This document shows positions 21,742-32,164 of a stretch of DNA of 64,000 nt, piece by piece (within the stretch, counting starts at the first letter, position 1; each line of letters starts with the position of its first letter). The DNA comes from Acorus gramineus (taxonomy: Eukaryota; Streptophyta; Magnoliopsida; Acorales; Acoraceae), in contig JAUJYN010000012.1 in the NCBI GenBank assembly GCA_030737835.1, positions 5,451,731-5,515,730 of the forward strand, written 5' to 3'. Position numbers and translations under genes: made by a program. The notes beneath the pieces are model-generated. The model saw only the letters and a program-made list of their open reading frames with translations, had not been told where the DNA came from and searched no databases.

Positions 21742-24570
21742 TGTAACAACCGTGACTTTTAGGCCGTAATTTAGTCTGCTTTTATGGTGTGTTTTAGCAT
21801 ACCAAATTACTGATAATTTGGCATGGTTGAATCCTTTGTTTCGTTGGCTTTCCAACGCTTCTTACGGATCGTAAATCGGATGCATATTGATCAAGTTATG
21901 GACCAAACCGTAACAGTGTGTCAGACTGTGTCAGAATCTGGGCGATGGATCCTGGTGGAGCCGTCGGGAATGTGGACAGCAGATCCTAGTACTGCTGTCG
22001 GGAATTTGGGTGACGGATGCAATAAGAGCTGTCGATCTGAAAAATCATATTTTTGAAAATACGATCCGTTTTTGTAAAGAACAAGTGCATTGATTTGGGA
22101 TTTATTCGGATTAATCATTTTGTATTTTGTCCCCCACGTGTGTGAGCCTATACATATACCCTCTTTTCCTCTCTCATTGCATTGAAACCCTAAACTACAA
22201 CCCTAAAGACCTCCTTCTTTGCTTGCTTTTGATGCTGTTGTTGAGGGGCTCGGGAAGGAACCTGAGCAAGGGTTTTAGGTGAGTTTTTCTAAAGAGCTTT
22301 TTACTGATATTAATCTTTTTAGAAGTCTTTGTCATTGGATCTCGTCTTTAAAGTTTTCAAACAAAAGAATGGGTTTTTCTTCATGACTTTTTAGTATTTT
22401 TGCATGATTTTGGGTCTCGTATTGTATAAGTGATTTGTCAATGATTTTGCAAAGTTTTTACAAAGTTTTAGATGATGCCTTTAGGCCTCGCATGTGTATT
22501 TTTCAGATTTATTGATTTCTTGAGCTTTTCTTCGTGGGTTTTTATAAATCTTGATGTATTTTATATGATTTTTGGATCCCTAACTTATAGCCATGAAATC
22601 ATGATATTTTCAAAGTATTTTACAAAATCTTTCATGTCAAAAGAAAGGGATATGTATATATCATGTCTAGGGTTGTTTATTTAGGGTAAAAAGCATGTTT
22701 ATAATCGTTTAAAGCCTTGTTTTGACCCTTATATGCATAAATCCGAATCTATACATGTTTTCATTATTATTTTGGGATTTTATCATAGATCCATGCTATT
22801 GTTTTCTCCAAATAATAGATCGATGGTTTTCAAGGATTTTGGATTATGGTTTATTGATTTCTATTGAATGTTTTTGTGAATCCTTTTAAATCTAGGGTTT
22901 TGAATAGAAGGATATCATGCTAGTTATATTAATATGTTATCACTTACGGTTTTCAAAAAAATTTATAAAGTATATTCCGATCCTTGGGTGTACCAAGTGT
23001 TTTAACGTCTTATCGATATATTTATTGTTTTTCCGTAAGCTAAGGTTTCGAATGAATTTTTCCTTATACGATCTTCGATCTATCTCGTAAATATTTTATA
23101 TCGTTTTACCTATTATATATTACTTTTATACCTATGTTAGATCTAGGGTTTTCAAAGATGTTTTCAATGAGTTTTGATTTAGTTTTAATCGGATTTTCGT
23201 ACGTATGATTTGACTTCGATATGGATTCTTTTCTGTTTTTTACAATGTTGTAAAATGACCCGTGTATGGTTTTCCAATGACAGAATGTGTTAGGGTTTTT
23301 TTTTAAATAAAATTAAGGTTTATGTTTTCTGCCTCAGGACGGCTCCATTGAGAGCCGTCGGACACGTTCTAAATGGCTCCCAGAGGAGTCGTCAGTTTGT
23401 CAGGGACGGCCTCAAGTGGAGCCGTCAGTTTTGCCTCGGATGGCTCTTCACAGAGCCGTTAGTTTTTGTGTGCACGGGTACTATCAAGTCCTGTACTGTT
23501 TGCGCGTATTGTGACCGAGTTGTATCGTTTCAGGACGTGTTAGGTTGACCAAGAATTTTGGAGTCATTTCGTTGGACCAAAGGTGAGTGGACTTGAGTCT
23601 CACATGTAGGTTCGAAAGAATATATTATGTATTCATGCTAGGACCATCTATTTTGTGAAATACAACTACTAGTTTCGATATAAAAATGTGAGCATGCCTT
23701 TTATTGAGATATTTATCATGATATGATTGGTATGTTGAGATATTTTTTGCATGCTCTATGCTTTTGTGATTTTAAATATATGGTAGATGGTCAAATGCAT
23801 ACATTCCGTCTAGGTGGCCAACGTCTAGGTGGGCGTACGTCTACGTGACTAGGTCCGAGAACGTAGGATCCAAGTCTTTGTGGCTATGTCTACGTGGCCA
23901 TGCCTGTGAAAAGCCCCGTGAGCTAGGTGCTGCGAAGACGGACACGCGTGTTCGTGGTATTGCATGCATCATGTTGGATAGGATTGTGTGCGTCTATATA
24001 TATTACTGCATGTCTTGGTGGCCATGTTGTATATTTATTTTCTTGAGATATTACATGTCTATGTAGACATACTACGATATTGATATTTTGAATATAAATG
24101 TACTAACGGGATAATAGTCCATTCACTGAGCGTGTTGTAGCTCACCCCTCCTTTTCCCCTTTCAGATTTGAGGATCGAGTAGTACCGTTTGTGGATCTCG
24201 AAGGCGTTAGCAAGATCAAGTTTGGGTCGCCGTCCTTAATCGTCTAGTTTTGCTTTCATTAGGGTGAATAAAGCTTTTTTTTAACATGTAGTAGACTTTC
24301 CTTAGCTTTATTAGCAAAATCGTGAGATTGTTGCATTTAATAATTATTATGTGTGTAATCATCCAAACTTGGGATGAATTATTGATAGATCCTGGTGATG
24401 TCTTAAGTAATAATTTATCAGTGCAGTTTAGTTAATTATTTAATTATGCTTGGATGAATAACGGTTAAATTCCTTAGATTACTCTGAAATTCGAGGTTTA
24501 TAACATGTAGCGCACCGTCTCCCTCGCCTAATATGGGTGCCGGATTCGGGGCAGGTGCTCAGGAAATCCA
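21742..24570 (+). mobile_element. Long LTR-like retroelement segment
   Basis: The segment starts TGTAACAACCGTGACTTTT, a typical start of long plant gypsy-type LTRs, and carries the word CACTGAGCGTGTTGTAGCTC near 24126, followed by CACCCCTCC and T-rich sequence. The same word, CACTGAGCGTGTGGCTCACC, occurs at about 50471 in a second element, and CCAAAGGTGAGTGGA at about 23578 has a reverse-complement match near 51272. A TATA-like CTATACATATACCCTC is at about 22149. I found no polyprotein. It may be a solo LTR of ~2.8 kb or a non-autonomous element; the 3' edge is uncertain. Confidence 0.55.
23332..23470 (+). repeat. Four-fold GGCTC...GAGCC hairpin array
   Basis: Four adjacent units of about 30-40 bases each contain GGCTC (or GGCCTC) facing GAGCCGTC (or GAGTCGTC), for example ACGGCTCCATTGAGAGCCGT. 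Units end with CAGTTT/TTAGTTTT. Each unit can fold alone, and neighbours can pair with each other. It lies inside the long LTR-like segment. Confidence 0.7.
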
Positions 24571-25170
24571 GCACTGATTCCTGGGAGATCCAGGGCTGAT
24601 TTCTGGGAGATCCAGACGCAGATTGCGTGGCATCCCGGGACTTGTTGTCGAGACTGCGTGATGTCGCGTGAGCTAGCGCCCTGGAGCTGACGCGTACGCG
24701 GTTTCAGGATTCATGGACGCATTTATATGTGTGGTACCGAGAGCACGAGCTAGCACCGGGATAGCGTGTCGGGATGCGTGGAAGCGTTTGCGCGTCGGGC
24801 ATGCGGACGCTAGGATAGGACACGACGGGAGCTAGGCTGCGCATCACAAGGTTGAGCACGACGCAAAAGTGGCAGCGACGCAGGCAAGGTAGGATGCGAC
24901 GCTGAGGCTGGTTGGCGTGTCACGCGAACTGGGCAAGGTGTGGCGCTCGGGCAGGGAGGGGCGCACGTGGCTGGGAAGTGGCACTCAGGCAGGCGTCGAC
25001 TAGGTAGGGAGCGGCGCAGTCAACAGTCACGGTGCTCAAGCATGCCATCGTGCAACGGGGACTAGGCAGGGCACGATGCTCGGGCAAGGATGGTGCGCAA
25101 GGCAAGGGTACACGTTGGCTACGTGCGGCGAGTAGGGGCGAACCGTGGAGAGGCGCACGAAGGCCCGCGT
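24571..25170. repeat. GC-rich degenerate minisatellite-like block
   Basis: GGGAGATCCAG occurs twice near 24583-24612, and further on GGCAGGG, GGCGCACG, GCTCGGGCA and CGGCGCA words recur with variable spacing. The block is much richer in G+C than its surroundings and adjoins the LTR-like segment, so it may be internal sequence of that element. The open frames are composition artefacts. Confidence 0.5.
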
Positions 25171-25174
25171 AGAT

Positions 25175-25360
25175 GAAGGATTCCGATGAAAAAATAAAAG
25201 AGAAAAAAAATTTAAGATGGCTCCATTATCGTATTACAATAAGAGAAAGTGTTTAAATCCCGTGGATATAAAGGATTCTGACAAAAAAAATAAAAGAGAA
25301 AAAAAAAAATTTAGGATGACTCTATCACCATATTACAATTAGAGAGAGTGTTAGAATCCC
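25175..25360. repeat. Tandem duplication of about 94 bp
   Basis: AAGGATTCCGATGAAAAAATAAAAGAGAAAA...TTAAGATGGCTCCATTATCGTATTACAATAAGAGAAAGTGTTTAAATCCCGT (from 25177) recurs from 25271 with substitutions and small A-run changes. Position by position the copies agree well, so this is a local duplication. It lies 440 bp downstream of the first heat-shock gene's stop codon. Confidence 0.8.
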
Positions 25361-25793
25361 TGTATTCCTGGTAGAGTTTAAACCCATTATATATATGGTT
25401 ACACAAGAGTTACTCATGTGATTAATGAGTAACACATATAATCTACCAAGAGAAAAAAAAAATGTAATTAATGAATCACATTGGAAATGCATATATCGTT
25501 TTCACGGAACATTTGATGAACGGGGCTATTTTTGCAAGTATACGATATAAGGGAGCTACCAGTACAAATTGCCCTTCAAATTATTGTTTGATAAAAAAAA
25601 GGGACAAGCATATTGTGCCAATCGAAGATTGACACACACACACACACATGATTGACATACACAGATACCTCTATCCAACCCAAAAAGAGACCATGCCATC
25701 ACCACCAATCCCTGTTGTAACAACACACAGCCAACATAAACATAGAGAACAGACACACTGACCAAAACAGAGAAGCCTGTCCCCCATCAAATT

Positions 25794-26273
25794 TCAACCC
25801 ACCTTGACCTCGATTGTCTTGGGCTTCTTTGGTTCCGGCGGTGGCAGCTTCTCAACAGTCACGGTCAGCACCCCATCGCGACATTCCGCGGAGATAGCCT
25901 CAAGATTCGCGTTCTCAGGCAGAGTGAACTTCCTCATGAACTTCCCGACCCTTCTCTCCATCCTCACGTACTTCACCCCTTCCTCCTCCTCCCTCTTCCG
26001 CTCTCCGCTGACTACCAGCACGTTTTCCCCCTCCACTCGCACCTTGATCTCGCCGGACTTGACGCCGGGCATGTCGAAGACGAAGACGTAGGACTTCGGG
26101 TACTCTTTGACGTCGGCCGGGGTCGCCGCCATGGCCTTGGCGTCGCGGACGTAACGGCGAGATGGGCCGTTGACGGCGGAGGAGGATTTGTCGGTGGTCT
26201 CGTCGGAGGCGTCCATCAGATGCTCCAGAGTTGAGTACAGAGGATCGGCGAAACTCAACACTCGGAAATCCAT
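25794..26273 (-). CDS. Class II cytosolic small heat-shock protein, copy 1
   Basis: This is an intronless gene of 159 residues, ATP-independent holdase that binds unfolding proteins in the cytosol during heat stress (family knowledge). It starts [20 protein letters not shown], the class II N-terminal signature, then [20 protein letters not shown]. The alpha-crystallin domain runs about residues 50-150: [76 protein letters not shown]. The C-terminus is IEVKVG, lacking the I-X-I type motif of class I proteins. Promoter: a TATA box (CTATAAAAA on the minus strand, 26371-26379) and a heat-shock element 27 bp further upstream (26406-26418). It is divergent from copy 2 and very close to copy 3 in both coding and promoter sequence. 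Confidence 0.96.
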   Translation of the reverse strand: MDFRVLSFADPLYSTLEHLMDASDETTDKSSSAVNGPSRRYVRDAKAMAATPADVKEYPKSYVFVFDMPGVKSGEIKVRVEGENVLVVSGERKREEEEGVKYVRMERRVGKFMRKFTLPENANLEAISAECRDGVLTVTVEKLPPPEPKKPKTIEVKVG

Positions 26274-26279
26274 TTTTGG

Positions 26280-26997
26280 CGAAGCGAAATTGAAAGAGAC
26301 TTAAAAGATATTAAATATGCAATTAGAATATTTTTTTTTCTTGGTGGTTAAACGAAGTGGTATTGGGAAGTTTTTATAGGGGAGGCAGGTGCGTGGAATA
26401 GCGTGGAAGGTTCTCGAGGGTGGTAAAGTTGAGCTTCTACAAAAATCCAGAACTATTTCGAAGTTTTTTCACGGGTTCCTGAAATTCCAGGTAAATGGGC
26501 CGACTTTGTTGCGGCCAGTGGGCACGTATGACCTTGTTGTATGTTTATCTACATGAAAATGTTACAATCTCAGTCTTTTTTTAATTTTTATTTACAGTCA
26601 CAGAAAATATATGCAACTAACGAAGAATATAATATTATATTTAAAAATACATGGAACTAAGAAAGAATATAATAATATAATATTATATTTAAAACTATAT
26701 AGAAAGGATTGAGGGTAACAATGTTTATGTATTTAAGATAATGAATATAAAATGATTTGATAAATATTAATGTATATAAATATAAATATATATAAATATA
26801 AAAGGAATTGATGATTTTTTTCAGATTGTGTGGATCAGTGTGTGAAAGGTTCATTCTGTCTAGCATTTTGAGTACTTGTTTTATTTTAAGACTATTTAAA
26901 TGAATTCTTACGGTATCACTTATACCAGATCTTATTATCACGTGTGACATCAATTCCCACGTGGGTCCAGTCTCAACCACTTGGGCAAACCCCACCA
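26280..26997. other. Intergenic region between divergent heat-shock genes
   Basis: The right part of the copy 1 promoter (to about 26560) is followed by very AT-rich sequence with TATAAATATAA-type runs (26590-26820) and then the copy 2 promoter. G-box-like ACGTG words occur at 26939-26975. A minus-strand frame at 26657-27058 is an artefact of AT-rich sequence. Confidence 0.55.
26371..26418 (-). promoter_or_regulatory. Heat-shock promoter of copy 1 (HSE + TATA)
   Basis: On the plus strand 26406-26418 reads GAAGGTTCTCGAG, i.e. GAAnnTTCnnGAG, a near-perfect heat-shock element. 26371-26379 is the reverse complement of CTATAAAAA. The 27-bp spacing and order match copy 3 once its inserted element is subtracted, so this is the undisturbed version of that promoter. 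Confidence 0.75.
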
Positions 26998-27066
26998 GAA
27001 TTTTCCAGACATTTCTCGCCTTCGGTAGAAAGAGTCCGTCCCTTCCCGCTCTCAACACTATAAATG
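26998..27066 (+). promoter_or_regulatory. Heat-shock promoter of copy 2
   Basis: 26998-27015 reads GAATTTTCCAGACATTTC, which is GAAnnTTCnnGAnnnTTC, a four-module heat-shock element with one imperfect module. A TATA box (ACTATAAATG) lies at about 27058-27066, roughly 100 bases before the ATG. CACGTGGG upstream (about 26968) could be an additional G-box. Confidence 0.75.
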
Positions 27067-27166
27067 TCCCTCAAACACCCCTCCACCAAATCATCTAAAA
27101 ACACACGCAAAGAAAAGCGAAAAAAAAACCCACACCAACTGGTTCATCGAATTCACTCTTCCAGTG

Positions 27167-27640
27167 ATGGATCTCCGAGTGTTCGGCATCAACGACCCCA
27201 TCTTCTCGGCCCTGGAGCATCTGATGGACATCGACGTCCCGGAGGAGGCCGAGAAGTCCACCGCGCCGTCCCGCCGTTATGTCCGCGACGCAAAGGCAAT
27301 GGCGGCAACACCGGTGGATGTCAAGGAGTACCCGAAATCCTACGTGTTCGTGGTGGACATGCCCGGCGTCAAGTCCGGAGACGTCACGGTGCAGGTTGAG
27401 GGGGACAACGTGCTGGTGATCAGTGGAGAGAGGAAGAGGGAGGAGAAGGAGGAGGGGGTGAAGTACGTGAGGATGGAGAGAAGGGTCGGGAAGTTCATGA
27501 GGAAGTTCACTCTGCCTGAGAACGCGAATCTCGAGGCGATCAACGCCGAGTGTCGCGATGGGGTGCTGACCGTGACCGTGGAGAAACTGCCGCCTCCGGA
27601 ACCAAAGAAGCCCAAGATGATAGAGGTCAAGGTGGCTTGA
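27167..27640 (+). CDS. Class II cytosolic small heat-shock protein, copy 2
   Basis: Intronless, 157 residues, starting at ATG 27167 (a GTG codon just upstream is not the start). The N-terminus [20 protein letters not shown] is closer to the canonical class II form than those of copies 1 and 3. Then come [60 protein letters not shown] and [20 protein letters not shown], ending IEVKVA. The second part of the gene (27458-27640) is nearly identical in DNA to copy 3, whereas the first two thirds differ at many silent positions. It has its own heat-shock promoter, unlike those of copies 1 and 3. Confidence 0.96.
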   Translation: MDLRVFGINDPIFSALEHLMDIDVPEEAEKSTAPSRRYVRDAKAMAATPVDVKEYPKSYVFVVDMPGVKSGDVTVQVEGDNVLVISGERKREEKEEGVKYVRMERRVGKFMRKFTLPENANLEAINAECRDGVLTVTVEKLPPPEPKKPKMIEVKVA

Positions 27641-28501
27641 ATTTGACGAGGAAGTGATTGTTGTCTGTCTTCACCAATGTATCTGGTCTCTGTTTGTTAT
27701 TTAGTATGTGTCGTTTCGGGTTTCTATTGAAAACAGGGGTGTTTATGTTCGTATCTTTTGCTTTAGAAGAGAAAAAGTGTATTTTATAATTTTAATCGCT
27801 GAATCATGTTTCTGTGTCTGGTGGAATTCCATGTTTGGCTCCACCAAGCGTTCAAATTGAGTGATTTTAAAATTACTCAGACGGCACCGAGCGGGTTGGG
27901 ACTTGGGACTTGGGCCGGGTTTAATTAATTTCAATTCGAAATCGAATAACAAAAATCCTTCTCAAAATGAGTTTGATTATTTCGTCTCAATCCTCATTTA
28001 ATTGATTTTTTAAGAACTCAAACTTGTCTCGTACCAAAAGCCATCCCCTGTTTGATTTGTCATTTTTAATCTTTCATTTTACCTATCCAATATGCACATC
28101 TCGAAGCCTCCATTCTCTTTCACAATAACTAAAAAATCTTTTTCTGTCTTTTCTAAATATTCTCTATTACTCACATTTAGTAAATAAATTTTTCCAAAAA
28201 TACTTTGATTCTAATAAAAAGTCCTAAAAAAACCCTAAAAAATCATCCAAAAAATATAGTTGTATACTTTTTATTTCACACCAAAACTATTCAAAATATT
28301 CATAAATAAATATTATTTATGAATAATCATTTTCTTCATTTTTATGTTTTTTTCATAATTTTTCTTATTTATTTGATTTTTTTTCAATTTTTATTATAAA
28401 AAACAATGGGGAAATTGAGGAGGGATCCCTAGAGACACCTCTGTAATAACAATAGGTTCATTGATTTTTTCTTGTTTTCTTTAGATTCCTAAGTTAGTGG
28501 T
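27641..28501. other. 3' flank of copy 2 and AT-rich spacer
   Basis: The first 100-150 bases are probably 3' UTR. The rest is AT-rich with T- and A-runs and no gene. A minus-strand frame near 27743-27952 has no family match. Confidence 0.45.
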
Positions 28502-29327
28502 GGTATTTTGTTTAAGTCCTTCCATCCAACTTCCAACAATTCTATTTTTTTTCTCTTTCTTTTACCCTTAAGTAAACATCATTTGCTTTTTTTTATCTCC
28601 TCCAACCTCTCCCTTTCTCCCTCAAACAACTCAATAAGTTACGAGACTATCTCTACCAGCCCCCCATTGCCCCTATCTCGACCCCAACGCCAATCGCGCC
28701 CCCCGATTGTCTCCCGCATCCCATCCGTGAGCCCAACCCCCTCTTTTGCACTCACGAGCCTGACCCCCTCTCGCGACCCACCCGCAAGTCCAACACCCTC
28801 TCGAAACCCCATCCACGAGCCCAACTCTCTCTCGCGACCCTGTCCGTGAGCCTAACATGTTACAGGTATGACAGTGTACAAAATTAGCGTAACAGTGTAC
28901 ACAGTGTAACACACAAAACTTGTAACAGGTATAACAGTGTACACATTGAGCATGACAGTATACATAGTATAACACAAAATCTGATATCTATAAGTGATAT
29001 AACAGTGTAAACAATGTGCGTAACAGTGCACGCAGTGTAACACACAAAACCTGTAACATGTATAACAGTGTACACAATATAACACAGAACCGGGAGACGG
29101 CTCGTGGGACACGGTGGGTTAAGGTCAGGGAGAGTGATGGGCGTTGGGGTCGAGATCGGCGCAATGGAGGACTGGTGGAGGTGGTCTCACATCTTGTTGA
29201 GTTGTTTAGGGGAGAAAGAGAGAGGTTGTGGGAGATAGAGAGGCAATTCATATTCACTTGGGAGTAAAAGAGGGAGAGAAAAAATGGAATAGATGGAAGT
29301 TGGATGGAAGGACCTAAAAAAAATACC
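28502..29327. mobile_element. Inverted-repeat transposon with internal minisatellite
   Basis: The left end (28502-~28705) and the reverse complement of the right end (~29128-29327) match along about 190 bp: GGTATTTT, GTCCTTCCATCCAACTTCCA, TCTCTTTC, CTCAAACAACTCAA, CTCGACCCCAACGCC. These are long terminal inverted repeats. No transposase is present, so the element is non-autonomous; long terminal repeats would suit a Mutator-like derivative, but I saw no 9-bp duplication. The centre (28855-29090) is a tandem array of AACAGTGTACA.AGTGTAAC units. Minus- and plus-strand frames across the arms are mirror artefacts. Confidence 0.75.
28855..29092. repeat. Minisatellite of AACAGTGTACAC units
   Basis: Units such as GTAACAGGTATAACAGTGTACACA and CGTAACAGTGTACACAGTGTAACACACAAAA recur at about 60-bp and sub-30-bp periods across roughly 235 bases. 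The array sits at the centre of the inverted-repeat element 28502-29327. Confidence 0.8.
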
Positions 29328-29329
29328 AA

Positions 29330-29930
29330 TGTTCTAAAAAGCACTAGGCGCTAGTCGAGCGGTTGAAGGGGGACTAGGGATTAATCGGCTAGGCGACGAT
29401 TAATCAGGGATTAATCGGTTACTACAAAATAATACGTACATGTATATATATGTGTATAATACCTAAATGTTGAAAAAATAAAATAAATAAAATAAGCTAA
29501 AGAAGATAAATGACTTCACACGTAGATATTCATGAAGAGAACATGTAACTATCACATAGATAAATCATGAAGAGAACATAAGTGGAATCATACAAATAAT
29601 TATGAAGAGAATTATTTATGACTTAGATAATCGTAAACAAATGATACTTAGGTGCATCTACACAGGTGCATCTATAACATACAAATAATACACAAGTGCT
29701 GACTTAGATAATACTTAACTAATAGGTGCAACTATAACATACTACATAGATAATAAAGAAAAAATGTGAGCAATTAAATAACCAAAAAAATCTTGATTTT
29801 ATATGCAACAAATTGTTTTGTTTTTTTAGGCCGACTAGTCCCCGCCTAGGCCTGCCTCGACCCGCTCAGACAGGGCGATTTTGCCCTAAGCGATGAGGGA
29901 AGGCCCCGCTTAGGACTGCTTTTTAGAACA
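29330..29930. mobile_element. Small inverted-repeat element (TGTTCTAAAAAGCA ends)
   Basis: The left end reads TGTTCTAAAAAGCACTAGGC and the right end is the reverse complement of TGTTCTAAAAAGCAGTCCTA, giving 14-bp perfect terminal inverted repeats with subterminal GC-rich CTAGTCG/CGACTAG-type words (GGCTAGGCGACGA left; GCCGACTAGTCCCCGCC right). The 600-bp body is AT-rich and noncoding. The type is known as a frequent plant MITE. It directly abuts the preceding element (2 bases apart). No clear target duplication was found. Confidence 0.75.
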
Positions 29931-30139
29931 CTACTTTGAACAACCATTATTCACCATCCTTTTGATTTCAACCAAAGGGGTGGGTTTCCTTTTATTTTAA
30001 TGGTGCATAAAAATTGTTTTCATTTTTTTTAAATGGGTAGGTTTCTTATAAAATGGGCTGCATGTATCATGCCCATTCGAGAGCCCATGACAAACTTCGA
30101 AACAGTTCTGGATTTCTGTAGAAGCTCAACGCTACCACC

Positions 30140-30152
30140 CTCGAGAACCTTC
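30140..30152 (+). promoter_or_regulatory. Displaced heat-shock element of copy 3
   Basis: CTCGAGAACCTTC is CTCnnGAAnnTTC, the same element as in copy 1 (reverse complement). In copy 3 it lies about 820 bp from the TATA box at 30974 because a transposon is inserted immediately downstream of it. Flanking words (GTAGAAGCTCAAC, TACCACC) are shared with copy 1, which proves common origin. Confidence 0.8.
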
Positions 30153-30156
30153 CACT

Positions 30157-30943
30157 CAAGGGCGGAGCTACAGCTCGGCTTGGCCGGGCTGTAGCCCCAC
30201 CCAAATTTTTTAAAAAAACTTTTAGGTAGGTTGTATTATTACCCTTAATTACTACCCTTAATCATGGCTGATTATCCTTTATCATACCAATTTATACACG
30301 ATTGATTATTGTCTTGTATAAGCTAATTAATTCGGCTATTATTTGCCCATTACACCACAGTCATTACTTATCTTGCATTGAAGAGATGTAATTCAATTTC
30401 TATCAATCACATGGTTAAACACATTTCTTATACAATAATACAAGATGAGAAACGAATTTTCTCTTACTACCAATTTTATCATGGTTTACATATTTCTTCT
30501 ACAAAAATATGGTTATAAAATTTTTAAATCTTTGCTAGAATGATTTTTTTTAATCTTTACCAGCTTAGATATATTGAGATCAATTATATTTTTTTCAGTT
30601 ATGAAATTTGTCAATACAACACTTCACACTAAGATGAAAGATCATTTTCTCGTAGCTTCTATGGTTACTTACATTGAAATTTTATTTTGCTAGAAATATC
30701 TACTCAAATTGAATAAAATATGATTTATATTTTTTAAAGGATTGTAAATACAGTTTCAATAACATATTTATGGAAAAACTTAATCTTTTGTCTATTTTTG
30801 TATTTTTGCATATCTATGACAAAATTTACTAGAAATGAAGACTAAACTCATTTGGTTTATATAAAATTTAAATTGTTTATTAGATTTCGAGTTCATCTCA
30901 ATTCTCAGCCCCTCCCAATATAAAATCCTGGTTCCGCCCCTTG
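30157..30943. mobile_element. Non-autonomous hAT-like element in a heat-shock promoter
   Basis: The element starts CAAGGGCGGAGCTAC and ends with the reverse complement of CAAGGGGCGGAACCAGG, terminal inverted repeats of the CAGGGGCGGAGC type seen in plant hAT MITEs. It is flanked by a perfect 8-bp duplication CTTCCACT (30149-30156 and 30944-30951), the length made by hAT transposases. A subterminal hairpin (TACAGC...GCTGTA) lies at about 30169-30193. The 787-bp body is AT-rich with no transposase. Removing it plus one duplication restores a promoter that aligns with copy 1 with the same 27-bp HSE-TATA spacing. Confidence 0.92.
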
Positions 30944-30973
30944 CTTCCACTCTATTCCACTCTCCTGCTTTCC

Positions 30974-30982
30974 CTATAAAAA
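30974..30982 (+). promoter_or_regulatory. TATA box of small heat-shock gene copy 3
   Basis: CTATAAAAA lies 100 bases before the ATG, at the same distance and in the same context (CCCTATAAAAACT, CCCAATACC) as in copy 1. Only about 22 bp of original promoter remain between it and the inserted element. Confidence 0.75.
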
Positions 30983-31081
30983 CTCCCCAATACCTCTCTT
31001 CGTTGAACCACGACGAAAAAAAAAAAAATTTCTAAGTCACATATTGTCTTTAGAGTCTCTCTCAATTTCGCTTCGCCAAAA

Positions 31082-31561
31082 ATGGATTTCCGAGTGTTAA
31101 GTTTCGCCGATCCTCTGTTCTCAACTCTGGAGCATCTGATGGACGCCTCCGACGAGACCACCGACAAATCCTCCTCCGCCGTCAACGCCCCGTCCCGCCG
31201 TTACGTCCGCGACGCTACGGCCATGGCGGCGACCCCGGTCGACGTCAAAGAGTACCCCAAATCCTACGTGTTCGTCGTGGACATGCCGGGAGTGAAGTCT
31301 GGCGAGATACAGGTGCAGGTGGAGGGGGAAAACGTTCTGGTGGTCAGCGGAGAGCGGAAGAGGGAGGAGGAGAAAGGGGTGAAGTACGTGAGGATGGAGA
31401 GAAGGGTCGGGAAGTTCATGAGGAAGTTCACTCTGCCTGAGAACGCGAATTTCGAGGCGATCAACGCCGAGTGTCGCGATGGGGTGCTGACCGTGACCGT
31501 GGAGAAACTGCCACCTCCGGAACCAAAGAAGCCCAAGATTATCGAGGTCAAGGTGGCTTGA
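31082..31561 (+). CDS. Class II cytosolic small heat-shock protein, copy 3
   Basis: Intronless, 159 residues, ATG at 31082 right after the CGCTTCGCCAAAA leader shared with copy 1. N-terminus [20 protein letters not shown]; linker with [20 protein letters not shown]; alpha-crystallin domain with [60 protein letters not shown] and [17 protein letters not shown]. It pairs with copy 1 in promoter, leader and N-terminal half, but with copy 2 in the last 180 bases. All key family positions are intact, so the protein should be functional if expressed. Its promoter is split by a transposon, so heat induction may be weakened or changed. Confidence 0.96.
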   Translation: MDFRVLSFADPLFSTLEHLMDASDETTDKSSSAVNAPSRRYVRDATAMAATPVDVKEYPKSYVFVVDMPGVKSGEIQVQVEGENVLVVSGERKREEEKGVKYVRMERRVGKFMRKFTLPENANFEAINAECRDGVLTVTVEKLPPPEPKKPKIIEVKVA

Positions 31562-32160
31562 TTAGGAGATGAGTCTCTGTGGCCGGGGTGTTTTTCTGTG
31601 CTAGTTTTGTCCTCCTCCTTTTGGTTGTAAATGGAGTAATATATGGTTGTGGTTACTTTAGTTTGGATCTACTCTTTGGTGCTGCAGTTGTGTTTTGGTT
31701 ATCCTGAGTTTCTCATTTGTTTGATGGAGGTTGAAAACGCTTTAATATGGGACGTTGGTTCTGTGTTTTTGGTTTCGGTTTTACTGAAAACTACTGAATG
31801 ACTCAGTTGCTTTGGCCCATTGCTGGGCATTATTAATTACTAAAGTGATGTTTGGTTATGCGATTGAACGGTTTCTGGGTTTGTAAGAAATTGGTACTGT
31901 AATCTTTTGGGGTTTTTAATGGATTACTATTCGTTATTGTCTTTTTTAATGTATTGCTTCAGAATTTTTTGTTTTCTTTGTTGATGGAGTTTGGAGAGAC
32001 GTTAGGGAAGAACACATGGAATGGTGACTTGGAGTTGCAACAATATCATTTGATGATTGTTTTTATATGTGGAAATGTAAGGAATAATTGTTGTTTTTAG
32101 TTGCAAAAGAAAGGTTTTGGCTTGAGTTTGTGTGATAATCAGTACTGATGATGAATTTAC
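31562..32160. other. 3' flank of copy 3
   Basis: Likely 3' UTR to about 31700 (T/G-rich with no frame), then T-rich intergenic sequence. I see no gene. Confidence 0.45.
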
Positions 32161-32164
32161 TATC

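Noticed and set aside
25804-31551. Frames antisense to each small heat-shock gene (95-96 codons, similar to each other)
   Set aside because: Mirror frames of a conserved coding sequence; similarity follows from the sense genes.
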